Positions 31,924 to 43,336 of a stretch of DNA of 64,000 nucleotides are shown piece after piece. Positions within the stretch are counted from its first letter, which is position 1, and each line of letters starts with the position of its first letter. The notes beneath the pieces are model-generated. The model was given only the letters and a program-made list of their open reading frames with translations. It was not told the DNA's origin and made no database searches. The DNA is from Paenibacillaceae bacterium GAS479 (GTDB lineage Bacteria; Bacillota; Bacilli; Paenibacillales; Paenibacillaceae), in contig LT629764.1 in assembly GCA_900105225.1 (NCBI GenBank), positions 1,812,501 through 1,876,500 on the forward strand, read 5' to 3'. The translations under genes were made by a program, and so were the position numbers.

Positions 31924-34900
31924 TTAGGACTCTACCGGCACGGATTCGCTAGCTTCAGCCTTTACCGTTTCGATTTCGTCCTCCTGGCCGACAAAGCGGA
32001 TGCTGCGGTAACGGTTCATGCCCGTACCTGCTGGGATCAGCTTGCCAATGATAACATTCTCCTTCAGACCGAGCAGCTGATCGACCTTGCCTTTGATGGC
32101 TGCGTCGGTAAGGACGCGAGTCGTCTCCTGGAAGGAGGCTGCAGAGAGGAAGGAATCCGTCTCCAGGGATGCCTTGGTAATACCGAGCAGTACCGGTTTG
32201 GCAACTGCAGGCTCGCGGCCGGACAGAAGAACCTCACGGTTAGCTGCTTCGTATTCATGCACGTCGACGAATGCGCCAGGCAACAGCTTCGTGTCTCCCG
32301 CATCGACGATACGGATTTTGCGAAGCATCTGCTTGATCATGACTTCGACGTGTTTATCGTTAATTTCTACGCCCTGGTTACGGTATACGCGTTGAACTTC
32401 CTGCAGGATATAGTTTTGTACCCCGCGGATGCCCTTAATGCGCAGCATGTCTTTCGGATCGATCGATCCGTCCGTCAGCTCGTCGCCAGCTTCCAGCTGT
32501 TGCCCTTCGGTAACACGAATACGGGAACCGTAGCTGACCGGATAAACTTTGGACTCAGCTTCGCCCTGTACTTCGATTTCACGGCGATCCTTCGTCTCGC
32601 GAATGCTCTTCACGACGCCGTCGAGTTCCGTGATGATCGCTTGGCCTTTAGGATTCCGAGCCTCGAACAGCTCCTGAATACGCGGCAGACCTTGCGTGAT
32701 GTCATCACCGGCAACACCGCCGGTATGGAATGTACGCATCGTCAGCTGTGTTCCTGGCTCACCGATCGATTGAGCAGCAATAATGCCGACTGCTTCGCCA
32801 ATCTCAACATGTTTGCCAGTTGCCAGGTTGCGGCCGTAGCAGATTTTGCAGACGCCATGACGGGCACGGCAGCTCAGTACAGAGCGAATCTGCAGCTTCT
32901 CGATGCCTGCGTTCACGATAGCATCAGCTTTGGTCGCGTCGATCAGATCTCCGCGGCCAACGATGATCTCGCCAGTTGCCGGATTGCGCAACGTTTCGAA
33001 GGAATAACGACCTTCGATACGGTCGAACAGATCCTCGATAACTTCCTTGCCGTCTTGGATCTTGGAAACGGTAATACCTTTGTCCGTACCGCAATCGTCC
33101 TCGCGGACGATAACATCCTGTGCGACGTCAACGAGACGACGAGTCAGGTAACCGGAGTCAGCTGTACGAAGAGCCGTATCGGCAAGACCTTTACGCGCTC
33201 CGTGAGTCGAGATGTAATACTCGAGTACCGTAAGGCCTTCGCGGAAGTTCGACTTGATCGGGAGCTCGATGATCCGACCGGATGGATTCGCCATCAGACC
33301 CCGCATACCGCCCAGCTGGGTGATCTGCGATTTGTTACCCCGCGCTTTGGAATCGACCATGAGCATGATGGAGTTGTAACGATCCATCGACTTCATGAGG
33401 ATTTCCGTAATCTGATCTTTCGTTTTGCTCCAGATCTCGATAACGCGGTCATAGCGCTCTTCGTTCGTAATCAGACCACGACGGTACTGATTCGTAACGA
33501 TTTTGACCTTCTCGTCGGATTCTTTGAGGATTTCCACTTTTTCTGGCGGTACGATAACGTCGGAAACGGCAACCGTAATACCCGCACGAGTCGAATAAGT
33601 GAAGCCCAGCTCTTTGATCTTGTCGAGAATGACCGAGGTGCGCGTCGTGTGGTAAAGACGGAAGCATTCAGCAATCAGAAGACCGAGGTATTCCTTGCCA
33701 ACTGCGCCCATCTGCGGAACGTTATCCAAGAAGGAATTCAGGTCCGCACCTTTTTCGTATACGAAATATTTGTCCGGTGTTCCATCCATCAGATTGGTCT
33801 TAGTAGCCTCATTGATGTAAGGGAACGAGCTCGGGAAGATTTCGTTGAAAATTACTTTGCCGACGGTCGTCGAAATGAGCGAGCGGTTCTGCTCTTCCGT
33901 GAAGTCGTCTTTCTTGAGCACTTTCGCCGGAATGAAGATCCGAGCATGCAGCGACACGATACCACGCTGGTAAGCCGAGATCGCCTCGTTGACCGAGCCG
34001 AACACAGAGCCAGAGCCCATAGCTTCCTTGTTGTCCATCGTCAGATAGAAGGAGCCGAGGACCATATCCTGCGAAGGCGTTACAACAGGTTTGCCGTCCT
34101 TAGGGTTAAGGATGTTGCCTGCGGCAAGCATGAGCAAGCGAGCTTCTGCTTGCGCCTCTGCGGACAGCGGTACGTGAACAGCCATTTGGTCTCCGTCAAA
34201 GTCAGCGTTGTAAGCTGTACAAACAAGCGGATGCAGCTTAATTGCTTTACCTTCAACGAGGATTGGCTCGAATGCTTGAATACCGAGACGGTGAAGCGTA
34301 GGGGCACGGTTCAACAGAACCGGATGCTCCTTAATGACTTCTTCAAGGACATCCCATACTTCTGCACTTACGCGCTCGACTTTACGCTTCGCACTCTTAA
34401 TGTTATGGGCAAGGCCCTTGTTAACCAGTTCTTTCATGACAAACGGTTTGAAGAGCTCTAGCGCCATTTCTTTTGGCAGGCCGCACTGATACATCTTCAG
34501 GTTCGGACCTACAACGATTACGGAACGGCCGGAGTAGTCAACCCGTTTGCCGAGCAGATTCTGCCGGAAACGACCTTGTTTACCCTTCAGCATATGGCTG
34601 AGGGATTTCAATGGACGGTTGCCTGGGCCCGTTACAGGGCGGCCACGACGACCGTTATCGATCAAGGCGTCAACAGCTTCCTGCAGCATCCGCTTTTCGT
34701 TTTGCACGATGATGTCAGGTGCGCCAAGGTCAAGCAGGCGCTTCAGACGGTTATTACGGTTGATAACGCGACGGTACAGGTCATTAAGGTCAGACGTAGC
34801 GAAACGTCCGCCGTCCAGCTGTACCATTGGACGAAGCTCTGGAGGAATGACCGGAAGCACGTCAAGAATCATCCAGTCTGGCTTGTTACCAGAGTGGCGG

Positions 34901-35547
34901 AATGCCTCGATGACCTCAAGGCGCTTGATCGCACGGTTACGGCGTTGGCCTTGGGCCGTACGCAGTTCTTCCTTAAGCTGTTCAAGCTCACGCTCCACAT
35001 CGATGTCCTGAAGCAGTCTTTTGACCGCCTCAGCACCCATGCCGGCATGGAAGCCGTAGCCGTATTTCTCACGATAGCTACGGTATTCCTTCTCAGAGAG
35101 AAGTTGTTTCTTCTCGAGCGGCGTATCACCAGGATCAGTAACAACGTAGCTCGCAAAGTAGATGATTTCCTCAAGGGAACGGGGCGACATATCAAGCGCC
35201 AGCCCCATCCGGCTTGGGATACCTTTGAAGTACCAGATATGGGATACCGGAGCGGCGAGCTCAATATGGCCCATCCGCTCACGGCGTACTTTAGCGCGAG
35301 TAACTTCAACGCCACAACGGTCGCAGACTACGCCTTTGTAACGAACGCGCTTATACTTGCCGCAATGGCATTCCCAGTCCTTAGTAGGACCAAAGATCTT
35401 CTCGCAGAAGAGTCCTTCTTTCTCTGGCTTGAGTGTCCTATAGTTAATGGTCTCCGGCTTCTTGACTTCTCCGCGGGACCAAGAGCGAATCTTCTCCGGC
35501 GATGCAAGGCCGATCTTCATGTACTCGAAGTTGTTCACGTCCAACAA
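31924..35547 (-). CDS. rpoC: RNA polymerase beta' subunit
   Basis: 1207 aa (B. subtilis 1199). N-terminal zinc site CHCGKYKR...CDRC (about 60-78), the catalytic NADFDGDQM with three Mg-binding Asp, the trigger loop region [16 protein letters not shown] and the second zinc cluster [13 protein letters not shown]. The start is a TTG (35545-35547) with GGAGGG 7 nt upstream; the N terminus [10 protein letters not shown] fits B. subtilis. 29 bp after rpoB. No split or insertion. Confidence 0.98.
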   Translation of the reverse strand: MLDVNNFEYMKIGLASPEKIRSWSRGEVKKPETINYRTLKPEKEGLFCEKIFGPTKDWECHCGKYKRVRYKGVVCDRCGVEVTRAKVRRERMGHIELAAPVSHIWYFKGIPSRMGLALDMSPRSLEEIIYFASYVVTDPGDTPLEKKQLLSEKEYRSYREKYGYGFHAGMGAEAVKRLLQDIDVERELEQLKEELRTAQGQRRNRAIKRLEVIEAFRHSGNKPDWMILDVLPVIPPELRPMVQLDGGRFATSDLNDLYRRVINRNNRLKRLLDLGAPDIIVQNEKRMLQEAVDALIDNGRRGRPVTGPGNRPLKSLSHMLKGKQGRFRQNLLGKRVDYSGRSVIVVGPNLKMYQCGLPKEMALELFKPFVMKELVNKGLAHNIKSAKRKVERVSAEVWDVLEEVIKEHPVLLNRAPTLHRLGIQAFEPILVEGKAIKLHPLVCTAYNADFDGDQMAVHVPLSAEAQAEARLLMLAAGNILNPKDGKPVVTPSQDMVLGSFYLTMDNKEAMGSGSVFGSVNEAISAYQRGIVSLHARIFIPAKVLKKDDFTEEQNRSLISTTVGKVIFNEIFPSSFPYINEATKTNLMDGTPDKYFVYEKGADLNSFLDNVPQMGAVGKEYLGLLIAECFRLYHTTRTSVILDKIKELGFTYSTRAGITVAVSDVIVPPEKVEILKESDEKVKIVTNQYRRGLITNEERYDRVIEIWSKTKDQITEILMKSMDRYNSIMLMVDSKARGNKSQITQLGGMRGLMANPSGRIIELPIKSNFREGLTVLEYYISTHGARKGLADTALRTADSGYLTRRLVDVAQDVIVREDDCGTDKGITVSKIQDGKEVIEDLFDRIEGRYSFETLRNPATGEIIVGRGDLIDATKADAIVNAGIEKLQIRSVLSCRARHGVCKICYGRNLATGKHVEIGEAVGIIAAQSIGEPGTQLTMRTFHTGGVAGDDITQGLPRIQELFEARNPKGQAIITELDGVVKSIRETKDRREIEVQGEAESKVYPVSYGSRIRVTEGQQLEAGDELTDGSIDPKDMLRIKGIRGVQNYILQEVQRVYRNQGVEINDKHVEVMIKQMLRKIRIVDAGDTKLLPGAFVDVHEYEAANREVLLSGREPAVAKPVLLGITKASLETDSFLSAASFQETTRVLTDAAIKGKVDQLLGLKENVIIGKLIPAGTGMNRYRSIRFVGQEDEIETVKAEASESVPVES

Positions 35548-35576
35548 GGAGCAACCCTCCTTAGTTCAAGTATGAC

Positions 35577-38500
35577 TTATTCAGCGCCTGCTTCGGCGCC
35601 TTCAAGGTTAAGGTTCAGCTTATCGCCTGTGCCTTCGTCCTCGTCATCGATTTCCTTCATCTCGATCTCGTTCTCGTCCGCGTTGAGAATCTTCACGTCC
35701 ATGCCGAGTGACTGCAGCTCCTTGATCAAAACCTTGAACGATTCCGGAACGCCTGGCTCCGGCACGTTCTCGCCCTTCACGATAGATTCGTACGTTTTCA
35801 CCCGGCCGACAACATCGTCAGACTTGACCGTAAGAATCTCTTGCAAGGTGTAAGCCGCGCCATAAGCTTCAAGCGCCCATACCTCCATCTCCCCGAAACG
35901 TTGGCCGCCGAATTGGGCCTTGCCGCCGAGTGGCTGCTGCGTAACGAGAGAGTAAGGACCAGTGGAGCGAGCATGAATCTTGTCGTCGACCATGTGCGCC
36001 AGCTTGATCATATACATAACGCCAACCGTAACTTCGCGCTCGAAGCATTCGCCAGTACGGCCGTCGTACAGCACAGTCTTACCATTACGTTGAATTCCAG
36101 CCTCTTCCATCGCATCAAATACATCGTACTCACGCGCTCCGTCGAATACCGGTGTAGCAGCATGAATACCGAGGCGTTTGCACGCTAGGCCAAGGTGAAC
36201 TTCAAGAACCTGACCGATGTTCATCCGGGAAGGTACGCCCAGCGGGTTAAGAACAACCTCAACTGGCGTTCCATCCGGCATGAAAGGCATATCTTCTTCC
36301 GGCAGGATGCGCGCGATGACACCTTTGTTACCGTGGCGTCCGGCCATCTTGTCACCTTCAGAGATTTTACGCTTCTGAGCGATGTAGGCACGTACTAGTT
36401 GGTTCACGCCAGGAGGCAGCTCGTCGCCGTTCTCGCGGGTGAAGACTTTGACGTCAACAACAATGCCGTCAGTACCATGCGGTACGCGCAGGCTTGTGTC
36501 GCGAACTTCGCGAGCCTTCTCACCGAAGATTGCATGCAGCAGACGCTCTTCCGCCGTCAGCTCCGTCACGCCCTTAGGTGTAACTTTGCCGACGAGGATG
36601 TCTCCTGCGCTGATTTCAGCACCGACGCGGATAATACCACGCTCGTCGAGATTTTTCAGCGCATCTTCGCCTACGTTCGGGATGTCGCGAGTAATCTCTT
36701 CTGGTCCAAGCTTCGTATCACGGGCTTCGGACTCATATTCTTCAATGTGGATGGACGTGTACACGTCTTCCTTCACGAGCTTTTCGCTGAGCAGGATAGC
36801 ATCCTCATAGTTGTAGCCTTCCCATGTCATGAACGCGACGACGACGTTACGTCCCAAAGCAAGTTCGCCCTGCTCCGTGGACGGGCCGTCAGCTAGGATG
36901 TCGCCTTTCTTGACAATATCACCTTTACGGGCGAGCGGACGTTGGTTGATGCAAGTACCTTGGTTAGAACGAGTGAACTTATGAAGCTTGTGCTTCACCA
37001 GATCGCCATTCACCGGCTTGCCGTCCACGGTTTCGACGCGACGCACCCAGATTTCGTTGGAGGATACGCGCTCGATGACACCATCATGCTTGGAAACGAT
37101 ACAAACACCAGAGTCCTTAGCAGACTTATGCTCCATGCCTGTGCCGACAAGCGGCGCCTTCGGAATGAGCAATGGAACAGCTTGCCGCTGCATGTTGGAT
37201 CCCATAAGCGCACGGTTGGAGTCATCGTTCTCGAGGAACGGAATGAGCGCCGTTGCGACGGATACAACCTGCTTCGGCGATACGTCCATGTAGTCGACGC
37301 GCTCGGTTGGCATAGTCAGGATGTTGTCAGCCTGTTTGTTGTAACGAACGACAACTTGATCGTCGACAAACTTGCTTTCCTCCGACAAGAGCGCGTTTGC
37401 TTGCGCGATGACATAGTTATCTTCTTCATCGGCAGTCAAATACGCGATTTGCTCGGTGACAATAGCTGTCTTAGGATCTACCCAGCGGTACGGAGTCTCA
37501 ATGAAGCCGTACTCGTTGATGCGGGCAAAGCTGGACAAGGAGTTGATCAAACCGATGTTCGGTCCCTCCGGCGTCTCGATTGGACACATACGGCCATAGT
37601 GAGAGTGATGGACGTCACGGACTTCCATGCCGGCGCGCTCACGCGTCAAACCACCAGGTCCGAGTGCTGAAAGACGACGTTTGTGCGTAAGCTCAGCAAG
37701 TGGGTTCGTCTGATCCATGAACTGGGACAGCTGGGAAGAGCCGAAAAACTCCTTAATCGATGCGATGACCGGACGAATGTTGATCAATGCTTGTGGCGTG
37801 ATCGCATTGGCGTCCTGGATCGACATCCTCTCACGTACGACACGCTCCATACGGGAGAGGCCGATACGGAACTGGTTCTGCAACAGCTCACCAACAGAGC
37901 GAAGACGACGGTTACCGAGATGGTCGATATCGTCCGTGCTACCTACCCCATGCAACAAGTTGATGAAGTAGTTGATCGACGCAATGATATCCGCAGGCGT
38001 AACATGCTTAACGGATTTGTCGATAACATCGTTGGAAATTACTTTGATAATTTTCCCATCTTCGTTAGGAGCGAATACACTGATCGTCTGAAGTGGGATA
38101 CTACTTGCATCCATCACTCCACCCGCCACATGATGAATCTTACTGTTCAGCTTATCTTCCAGATGCGGAAGCAGATCGTCCAGCAAACGACGGTCGATCA
38201 TTTGGCCAGCCTCAGCAAGAATTTCACCCGTATTCGTATCCACCAGCGTTTCAGCGAGACGTTGGTTGAACAGACGGTTTTTGATGTGAAGCTTTTTATT
38301 GATTTTATACCGGCCTACATTGGCCAGATCATAACGTTTCGGGTCGAAGAAACGAGCCACAAGCAGACTTTTCGCATTGTCCAAAGTCGGCGGCTCACCC
38401 GGACGAAGACGCTCATAGATTTCGATCAGAGCTTTCTCTGTCGAGTCCGTGTTGTCTTTGTCCAGCGTGTTCTTGATATACTCGTCCTGTCCGAGCAAGT

Positions 38501-39122
38501 CCAAAATTTCGGCATCTGTTCCGAAGCCGAGCGCGCGAAGAAGTACCGTTACCGGAATCTTCCGGGTACGGTCGATACGCACGTAGATAATGTCCTTAGC
38601 GTCGGTTTCCAGCTCCAGCCATGCACCACGGTTTGGAATAACCGTAGCCGTGTAGTTACGCTTGCCGTTTTTGTCGACTTTCGTGCTGAAGTACACGCTG
38701 GGTGAGCGTACCAATTGGCTGACGATGACGCGTTCTGCACCATTAATAATGAAGGTGCCCGTATCCGTCATCAGCGGAAAATCGCCCATGAACACTTCCT
38801 GTTCCTTGACCTCGCCAGTTTCCTTGTTAAGGAGCCTTACCTTAACGCGCAGCGGCGCGGCATACGTAACGTCGCGTTCTTTTGACTCATCAACCGAATA
38901 CTTCGGCTCTCCGAGACTGTAATCGATAAATTCCAACGAAAGATTTCCCGTGAAGTCCTGAATTGGCGAAATATCCTGGAACAATTCCAGAAGATCGCTC
39001 TCCAGAAACTTCCCGTAAGACTTTTGTTGGATTTCAATCAAGTTCGGAACCTCGAGCACTTCGTGAATCCGGTTATAGCTCCTACGCGTGCGTCGACCAT
39101 ACTGAACAAGTTGTCCTGCCAA
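35577..39122 (-). CDS. rpoB: RNA polymerase beta subunit
   Basis: 1181 aa (B. subtilis 1193). The rifampicin-resistance region reads [20 protein letters not shown] then [13 protein letters not shown], with no known resistance change. The acidic Glu/Asp-rich C terminus ends in LEGAEAGAE. The start is a TTG (39120-39122) with GGTGAGG 5 nt upstream, as in B. subtilis (M[A/T]GQLVQYG); an upstream ATG (39138-39140) precedes the RBS. First gene of rpoB-rpoC, behind its own promoter and a roughly 350-nt leader. Confidence 0.98.
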   Translation of the reverse strand: MAGQLVQYGRRTRRSYNRIHEVLEVPNLIEIQQKSYGKFLESDLLELFQDISPIQDFTGNLSLEFIDYSLGEPKYSVDESKERDVTYAAPLRVKVRLLNKETGEVKEQEVFMGDFPLMTDTGTFIINGAERVIVSQLVRSPSVYFSTKVDKNGKRNYTATVIPNRGAWLELETDAKDIIYVRIDRTRKIPVTVLLRALGFGTDAEILDLLGQDEYIKNTLDKDNTDSTEKALIEIYERLRPGEPPTLDNAKSLLVARFFDPKRYDLANVGRYKINKKLHIKNRLFNQRLAETLVDTNTGEILAEAGQMIDRRLLDDLLPHLEDKLNSKIHHVAGGVMDASSIPLQTISVFAPNEDGKIIKVISNDVIDKSVKHVTPADIIASINYFINLLHGVGSTDDIDHLGNRRLRSVGELLQNQFRIGLSRMERVVRERMSIQDANAITPQALINIRPVIASIKEFFGSSQLSQFMDQTNPLAELTHKRRLSALGPGGLTRERAGMEVRDVHHSHYGRMCPIETPEGPNIGLINSLSSFARINEYGFIETPYRWVDPKTAIVTEQIAYLTADEEDNYVIAQANALLSEESKFVDDQVVVRYNKQADNILTMPTERVDYMDVSPKQVVSVATALIPFLENDDSNRALMGSNMQRQAVPLLIPKAPLVGTGMEHKSAKDSGVCIVSKHDGVIERVSSNEIWVRRVETVDGKPVNGDLVKHKLHKFTRSNQGTCINQRPLARKGDIVKKGDILADGPSTEQGELALGRNVVVAFMTWEGYNYEDAILLSEKLVKEDVYTSIHIEEYESEARDTKLGPEEITRDIPNVGEDALKNLDERGIIRVGAEISAGDILVGKVTPKGVTELTAEERLLHAIFGEKAREVRDTSLRVPHGTDGIVVDVKVFTRENGDELPPGVNQLVRAYIAQKRKISEGDKMAGRHGNKGVIARILPEEDMPFMPDGTPVEVVLNPLGVPSRMNIGQVLEVHLGLACKRLGIHAATPVFDGAREYDVFDAMEEAGIQRNGKTVLYDGRTGECFEREVTVGVMYMIKLAHMVDDKIHARSTGPYSLVTQQPLGGKAQFGGQRFGEMEVWALEAYGAAYTLQEILTVKSDDVVGRVKTYESIVKGENVPEPGVPESFKVLIKELQSLGMDVKILNADENEIEMKEIDDEDEGTGDKLNLNLEGAEAGAE

Positions 39123-39230
39123 CTTAACCTCACCCCTCATGTCTGCTTCTCAGCTTGATAAGCGCACTCATACCTAGACCGCACAGCCCGTTTCCACAGG
39201 CCGTTCCTTAAAAACACGGATCGCTGTGGC

Positions 39231-39262
39231 AAATAAAGAAAAGCCCTTATCGAATAGGGTTC
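39231..39262 (-). promoter_or_regulatory. Candidate attenuator hairpin in the rpoB leader
   Basis: On the minus strand an imperfect stem (AACCCTAT / ATAAGGGCTT, 39241-39261, two bulges) is followed by TTTTCTTTATTT. The leader from 39140 to 39470 also contains GGCC/GGCC and AGCATGCT short repeats followed by T-runs. The arrangement suggests partial termination ahead of rpoB, which is known for rpoBC in other bacteria; not verified here. Confidence 0.4.
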
Positions 39263-39471
39263 GAAAAAAGAGCATGCTTCCGGCCTGAAACCTCGGCCTC
39301 TCCACAGATGAGCCACCGTGAGAGAGACGGTCTCCTATCATGTAATTTTGCCCAAAATCTAAACATTATACGTCAAAAACCATATTTGTATGCATCGAGC
39401 ATCAAATAAATAATTCTTGACATTTTAGCGGACTAAAGAGAATCCACCTATTTTAATGCTGACATTTCATA

Positions 39472-39500
39472 ATAATAACACAACCGAGAAATCGAGTCAA
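39472..39500 (-). promoter_or_regulatory. SigA promoter of rpoB-rpoC
   Basis: On the minus strand TTGACT (39495-39500), 17 bp, TATTAT (39472-39477). It lies 38 bp past the ybxB stop and gives rpoBC a promoter separate from rplJL. A second TATAAT near 39365-39370 (minus) lacks a good -35. Confidence 0.7.
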
Positions 39501-39537
39501 CAAAAATGAGAAAATAGTCTCTTTTCAATTCAAAAGC

Positions 39538-40152
39538 TTACTTCTGAGGCGTTTCTGCCTTAATAGCCTTGAAAATCCGGAATCCTTTATCTTTGCCGAC
39601 TTCAATCACTTTACCAAACAGCCCCTGCAGTTTGGCTTCTGCCGATGGCGCTCCTTGCTTCTTTTGTATAACGACCCACATACTCCCGCCAGGTCGCAGC
39701 AACGTAGCACCTTCTTCAAAAATCCGATGTACAACCGCTTTGCCGGCTCGAATCGGCGGATTGGTCAGTATAATATCAAAGGTCTCCGTCCCAACAGACT
39801 CGTATAAATCGCTCTGACGAATGTCTGTATTGGTAATACCATTGCGTCGTGCATTCTCCGTTGCTAGCTCAATTGCACGTTCATTGATGTCGAGCATAAC
39901 AACTTTCCCGCGAGGGGCGAGCTGAGCCGCCGTCAGTCCGATTGGTCCGTAACCGCAGCCAACATCCAAAATTCGATCAGACTCTCCGATCTGCATTTGC
40001 TCGATCAAAAAACGGCTGCCGTAATCGATACCTCCTTTGGAGAAAACTCCATTATCGGTCAGGAAGCGAAAGGCGAAGCCGCGAAGCTTCGTTTCATGCT
40101 CCTGCCGGTTCTCATGCACACCAGGCTTTCTGGAATAGTAGTGATCCGACAT
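39538..40152 (-). CDS. ybxB: Class I SAM-dependent rRNA methyltransferase, RsmC-like (YbxB)
   Basis: 204 aa. SAM-binding motif I is ILDVGCGYGPIGL (about 61-73), acidic motif VVMLDINERAI, and the catalytic NPPI in IILTNPPIRAGK, the signature of N2-guanine or N6-adenine methyltransferases acting on RNA. The target is not known. It has the single MTS domain and lacks the N-terminal half of E. coli RsmC. Gene order rplJ-rplL-ybxB-rpoB is the same in B. subtilis. Confidence 0.88.
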   Translation of the reverse strand: MSDHYYSRKPGVHENRQEHETKLRGFAFRFLTDNGVFSKGGIDYGSRFLIEQMQIGESDRILDVGCGYGPIGLTAAQLAPRGKVVMLDINERAIELATENARRNGITNTDIRQSDLYESVGTETFDIILTNPPIRAGKAVVHRIFEEGATLLRPGGSMWVVIQKKQGAPSAEAKLQGLFGKVIEVGKDKGFRIFKAIKAETPQK

Positions 40153-40191
40153 TGCCTTCCCTCCATTTTCTGCTTCCCTTGCATAGACAGA

Positions 40192-40226
40192 GAACCCCTT
40201 GGAGCCGGAGCGGTTCCAAGGGGTTC
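40192..40226 (-). terminator. Attenuator-like hairpin between rplL and ybxB
   Basis: GAACCCCTTGGA (40192-40203) and TCCAAGGGGTTC (40215-40226) form a perfect 12-bp stem with an 11-nt loop, 20 bp past the rplL stop. On the minus strand it is followed by TCTGTC, so only a poor T-tract. It is a probable partial terminator reducing ybxB relative to rplJL, or an RNase III/processing site. Confidence 0.6.
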
Positions 40227-40246
40227 CAGTATGGCCAAGGCAGATA

Positions 40247-40609
40247 TTACTTAACTTCTACAGCTGCGCCGGCTTCTTCCAGCTTCGCTTTCAGAGCTTC
40301 TGCATCTTCTTTGGATACTTTTTCTTTGATTGCTTTTGGAGCGTTGTCTACAACTTCTTTTGCTTCTTTCAGGCCAAGACCTGTCAGTTCGCGAACAACT
40401 TTGATGACGTTGATTTTGGAAGCGCCAGCGCTTGTCAGAATTACGTCAAACTCGGATTGTTCTTCAGCTTCTGCAGCGCCGCCGCCAGCAGCTACAACTG
40501 TAGGTGCAGCAGCTGTTACGCCGAATTCTTCTTCGATTGCTTTTACAAGATCGTTCAGTTCCAGAACGTTCATGCCTTTGATGGCTTCAAGAATTTGCTC
40601 TTTGCTCAT
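40247..40609 (-). CDS. rplL: 50S ribosomal protein L7/L12
   Basis: 120 aa. The N-terminal dimerisation helix (1-35), an Ala/Gly hinge (about 36-50) and the C-terminal domain with [20 protein letters not shown] that recruits GTPase factors. The stalk protein, several copies per ribosome, anchored by L10. It follows rplJ after a 127-bp spacer. Confidence 0.98.
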   Translation of the reverse strand: MSKEQILEAIKGMNVLELNDLVKAIEEEFGVTAAAPTVVAAGGGAAEAEEQSEFDVILTSAGASKINVIKVVRELTGLGLKEAKEVVDNAPKAIKEKVSKEDAEALKAKLEEAGAAVEVK

Positions 40610-40654
40610 GGTTGAACCTCCATTAGGTTTTTAGTTTTTTTTTGGATTTATCCC

Positions 40655-40673
40655 ATTCCGGCTACGCCGGAAT
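40655..40673 (-). promoter_or_regulatory. Hairpin in the rplJ-rplL spacer
   Basis: ATTCCGGC (40655-40662) and GCCGGAAT (40666-40673) form a perfect 8-bp stem with a 3-nt loop. It lies about 45 bp upstream of rplL. There is no T-run on the minus strand. A role in rplL mRNA stability or in raising L12 over L10 is a guess. Confidence 0.4.
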
Positions 40674-40736
40674 ACATTTGTTTTTAGGCTGTTCGCACTC
40701 TAAGCCGAGCATAAAGGCGAACCTGCGATAAAAACC

Positions 40737-41240
40737 TTAAGCTTGCGCCTCTTGCTTTTCGGACACAGCTTTGACCGCGAGGGCAAAGTTGCGCATAGGA
40801 GCTTGAAGGACGCTGAGGAGCATGGACAGAAGACCGTCGCGGGACGGCAGTTCAGCCAGTGCTTTGATTTGGGCCGCATCAACAACTTGACCTTCCAGGA
40901 CGCCGCCTTTAACTTTCAGAGCGTCGTTTTTCTTAGCGAAGTCGTTGATGATCTTTGCAGGAGCTACCACGTCGTCGCCGCCGAAGGCGATCGCCGTTGG
41001 TCCCGTCAGAACCTCGTTCAGAGCCGCCATTTCAGCGGATTCCGTCGCACGACGAACGAGAGAGTTCTTCAGAACTTGGAACTCGATGCCCGCTTCGCGA
41101 AGCTGCTTACGCAGTTCCGTTACTTGAGCAACGTTAAGTCCACGGTAGTCTGCTACGACCGTAGTCGTGCTAGCTTTAAGCTTAGCGGAGATTTCATCCA
41201 CTTGCTGTTGCTTAGACTCGATTACTTTTGTATTTGCCAT
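40737..41240 (-). CDS. rplJ: 50S ribosomal protein L10
   Basis: 167 aa (B. subtilis 166). [20 protein letters not shown] and YKVVKNSL-type [13 protein letters not shown] are the rRNA-binding part; the C-terminal helix anchors L12 dimers. The start was set at the ATG at 41238-41240, with GGGAGGTG 7 nt upstream; the frame remains open 23 codons further but into the leader. Preceded by an L10 leader. Confidence 0.97.
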   Translation of the reverse strand: MANTKVIESKQQQVDEISAKLKASTTTVVADYRGLNVAQVTELRKQLREAGIEFQVLKNSLVRRATESAEMAALNEVLTGPTAIAFGGDDVVAPAKIINDFAKKNDALKVKGGVLEGQVVDAAQIKALAELPSRDGLLSMLLSVLQAPMRNFALAVKAVSEKQEAQA

Positions 41241-41310
41241 TTGTGTACACCTCCCGTAGTAGTATCTCTTGCATCCTTCGATCGGTCGACCTTCAACCTG
41301 CAGGTGCATG

Positions 41311-41416
41311 TATAAAGGCCTCCGCCAAGACAGCGAAGGCCATGATCCGTTTACGAGAAACGTTTATCATAACACCTCGGTAGGAAAATTAAGCCGCAAG
41401 GGCACCTACTGTCTTA
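41311..41416 (-). promoter_or_regulatory. L10 leader (autoregulatory attenuator of rplJ-rplL)
   Basis: On the minus strand: an L10-binding-type element GACAGTAGGTG...CCTACCGAGGTG (41372-41413); a hairpin ATGAT..ACGTTTctcgtAAACG.ATCAT (41341-41370); then GGCCT.CGC/GCG.AGGCC (41317-41341) followed by TTTATA, a short terminator. This order matches the Firmicute L10 leader, in which excess L10(L12) favours the terminator. Confidence 0.75.
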
Positions 41417-41449
41417 GGCATGCGTGTTCTAAAGTTGGAATCGCAGCTC

Positions 41450-42142
41450 TTAGCGGAATACGGAAACGTTGACGCGAGCGCCAGGTCCCATTGTCGAAGA
41501 TACAGCGATGTTTTTCAGGTAAATCCCTTTGGCGGATGCCGGCTTCGCACGGTTCAAAGCGTCCATAAGAGCTTTGAGGTTCTCGTTCAGCTTTTCAGCA
41601 TCGAACGATACTTTACCGATTGGAGCATGGATTTGACCTGCACGGTCAAGACGGTATTCGATCTTACCGGCTTTAATCTCCTGAACAGCCTTCGTCACGT
41701 CGAACGTTACCGTACCGGCTTTAGGGTTAGGCATAAGGCCTTTACCACCGAGAATACGTCCGAGTTTGCCGACTTCAGCCATCATGTCAGGTGTAGCCAC
41801 GCAGACATCGAATTCGAACCAGCCTTGTTGAATTTTGTTGATCATATCTGCATCGCCAACAAAGTCAGCACCTGCAGCTTCGGCTTCCTTCGCTTTTTCG
41901 CCTTTAGCGAATACGAGGACGCGCTTAGTTTTACCAGTTCCGTGCGGCAGTACAACGACGCCACGAACGGCTTGGTCTTGTTTCCGCGGGTCAACGCCCA
42001 GACGGACTGCCACTTCGACGGACTCGTCGAATTTGGCGGATGCAGCTTTTTTCACGAGCTCGATTGCTTCAGCCGGCTCGTAAGTCGCTTCGCTATTGAT
42101 CAGCTTAGCAGCTTCTTGGTATTTCTTGCCTTGCTTTGCCAT
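41450..42142 (-). CDS. rplA: 50S ribosomal protein L1
   Basis: 230 aa (B. subtilis 232). [20 protein letters not shown] and the signature [20 protein letters not shown] are intact. L1 forms the mobile stalk that moves E-site tRNA. The start was set at the ATG at 42140-42142 with GGAGG 9 nt upstream; a longer frame runs into the spacer. It follows rplK after 118 bp. Confidence 0.97.
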   Translation of the reverse strand: MAKQGKKYQEAAKLINSEATYEPAEAIELVKKAASAKFDESVEVAVRLGVDPRKQDQAVRGVVVLPHGTGKTKRVLVFAKGEKAKEAEAAGADFVGDADMINKIQQGWFEFDVCVATPDMMAEVGKLGRILGGKGLMPNPKAGTVTFDVTKAVQEIKAGKIEYRLDRAGQIHAPIGKVSFDAEKLNENLKALMDALNRAKPASAKGIYLKNIAVSSTMGPGARVNVSVFR

Positions 42143-42260
42143 AATGAACTTCCTCCTCATGTGGTAAATAGCGGACCCACTGCAGCGCAGCGGTTCCTCC
42201 CACAGCAAAACCGGGGGTTTTACTCAGGGCGGCGCTTGCTCAGCGCCGACTAGATCGGCA
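42143..42260 (-). promoter_or_regulatory. Structured rplK-rplA spacer
   Basis: Right after the rplK stop GGCGC/GCGCC (42231-42247) form a hairpin; AAAACC-ccc-GGTTTT follows, then GTGGGAGG...AGTGGG. L1 is known to bind mRNA of its own operon in many bacteria, so this may be an L1 site; I cannot confirm the motif by eye. Confidence 0.35.
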
Positions 42261-42686
42261 TTAGTCGACGATCGTAACGCCCATGCTGCGGGCTGTTCCT
42301 TCGACCATGCGCATTGCAGCTTCTACGGATGCAGCGTTAAGATCCTGCATTTTTTGTTCCGCGATCTCGCGAACCTTGGAACGGTTAACCGTAGCGACTT
42401 TCTTCTTGTTCGGTTCACCGGAACCCTTCTCGATGCCTGCTGCTACGCGGAGCAGTACGGCAGCTGGAGGAGTCTTAGTCTCGAACGTGAAGGAGCGGTC
42501 TTCAAATACGGTGATGACAACCGGGATGATCAGGCCAGCCTGGTCTGCCGTACGCGCATTGAATTCTTTACAGAACGCCATGATGTTGACGCCTGCTTGA
42601 CCGAGTGCAGGACCGATTGGCGGAGCCGGGTTGGCTTTGCCAGCTGGAACTTGCAGCTTGACCAGTTTAATGACTTTTTTAGCCAT
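42261..42686 (-). CDS. rplK: 50S ribosomal protein L11
   Basis: 141 aa, as in B. subtilis. [20 protein letters not shown] with the Pro residues that bind thiostrepton, and [11 protein letters not shown] at the C terminus. L11 is needed for stringent activation of RelA-type enzymes. It is preceded by GGAGGTG and follows nusG by 93 bp. Confidence 0.98.
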   Translation of the reverse strand: MAKKVIKLVKLQVPAGKANPAPPIGPALGQAGVNIMAFCKEFNARTADQAGLIIPVVITVFEDRSFTFETKTPPAAVLLRVAAGIEKGSGEPNKKKVATVNRSKVREIAEQKMQDLNAASVEAAMRMVEGTARSMGVTIVD

Positions 42687-42779
42687 GAGTTACACCTCCT
42701 GCGAGCAAACTAGTAACCTGACGCGAATTAACGCGCCCGCTTCCGAAAAGACTTTCGAAAGCCAGAAACAACCGGTTCA

Positions 42780-43313
42780 TTATACCTTTTCGACCTGAGT
42801 GTAGTCAAGTTCAACAGGGGTTTCCCGTCCGAACATATTGACATGCACTTTTAGTTTGTTTTTGTCGAACTGAATTTCTTCAATGACACCAACAAAATTG
42901 GCGAACGGACCTACGGTCACGCGCACAGTTTCTTTGAGCTCGAATTCCATCTTCGGCTTAGGCTCGGACATTCCCATATGATTGAGAATGGCGTCTACTT
43001 CTTCTGGAAGCAGTGCCGTTGGCTTGGATCCGGAACCGGTCGAGCCTACAAATCCTGTTACGCCAGGCGTATTGCGAACGACATACCACGAATCATCGGT
43101 CTGAATCATTTCTACCAGGACGTAGCCCGGATAGACTTTGCGCATGACCGTTTTCTTCTTGCCGTCCTTGTTCACGATCTCTTCTTCCATAGGAACAAGC
43201 ACTCGGAAGATTTTGTCTTCCATGCCCATAGATTCAACACGGCGCTCGAGGTTGGCTTTCACCTTGTTCTCATAGCCCGAGTAAGTATGAACCACATACC
43301 ATTGTTTTTCCAT
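42780..43313 (-). CDS. nusG: Transcription antitermination/pausing factor NusG
   Basis: 177 aa, as in B. subtilis. The NGN domain (about 1-110) begins KQWYVVHTYSGYE and has YPGYVLVEM; the KOW domain (about 122-177) has VTVGPFANFVGVIEE. It binds the RNA polymerase clamp and, in B. subtilis, promotes pausing. 23 bp after secE. Confidence 0.98.
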   Translation of the reverse strand: MEKQWYVVHTYSGYENKVKANLERRVESMGMEDKIFRVLVPMEEEIVNKDGKKKTVMRKVYPGYVLVEMIQTDDSWYVVRNTPGVTGFVGSTGSGSKPTALLPEEVDAILNHMGMSEPKPKMEFELKETVRVTVGPFANFVGVIEEIQFDKNKLKVHVNMFGRETPVELDYTQVEKV

Positions 43314-43336
43314 CCCAATCCACCTTTGGACCCTTC

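Noticed and set aside
32257-34461. 734-codon plus-strand frame opposite rpoC
   Set aside because: Antisense shadow of rpoC caused by codon bias; no RBS or domain.
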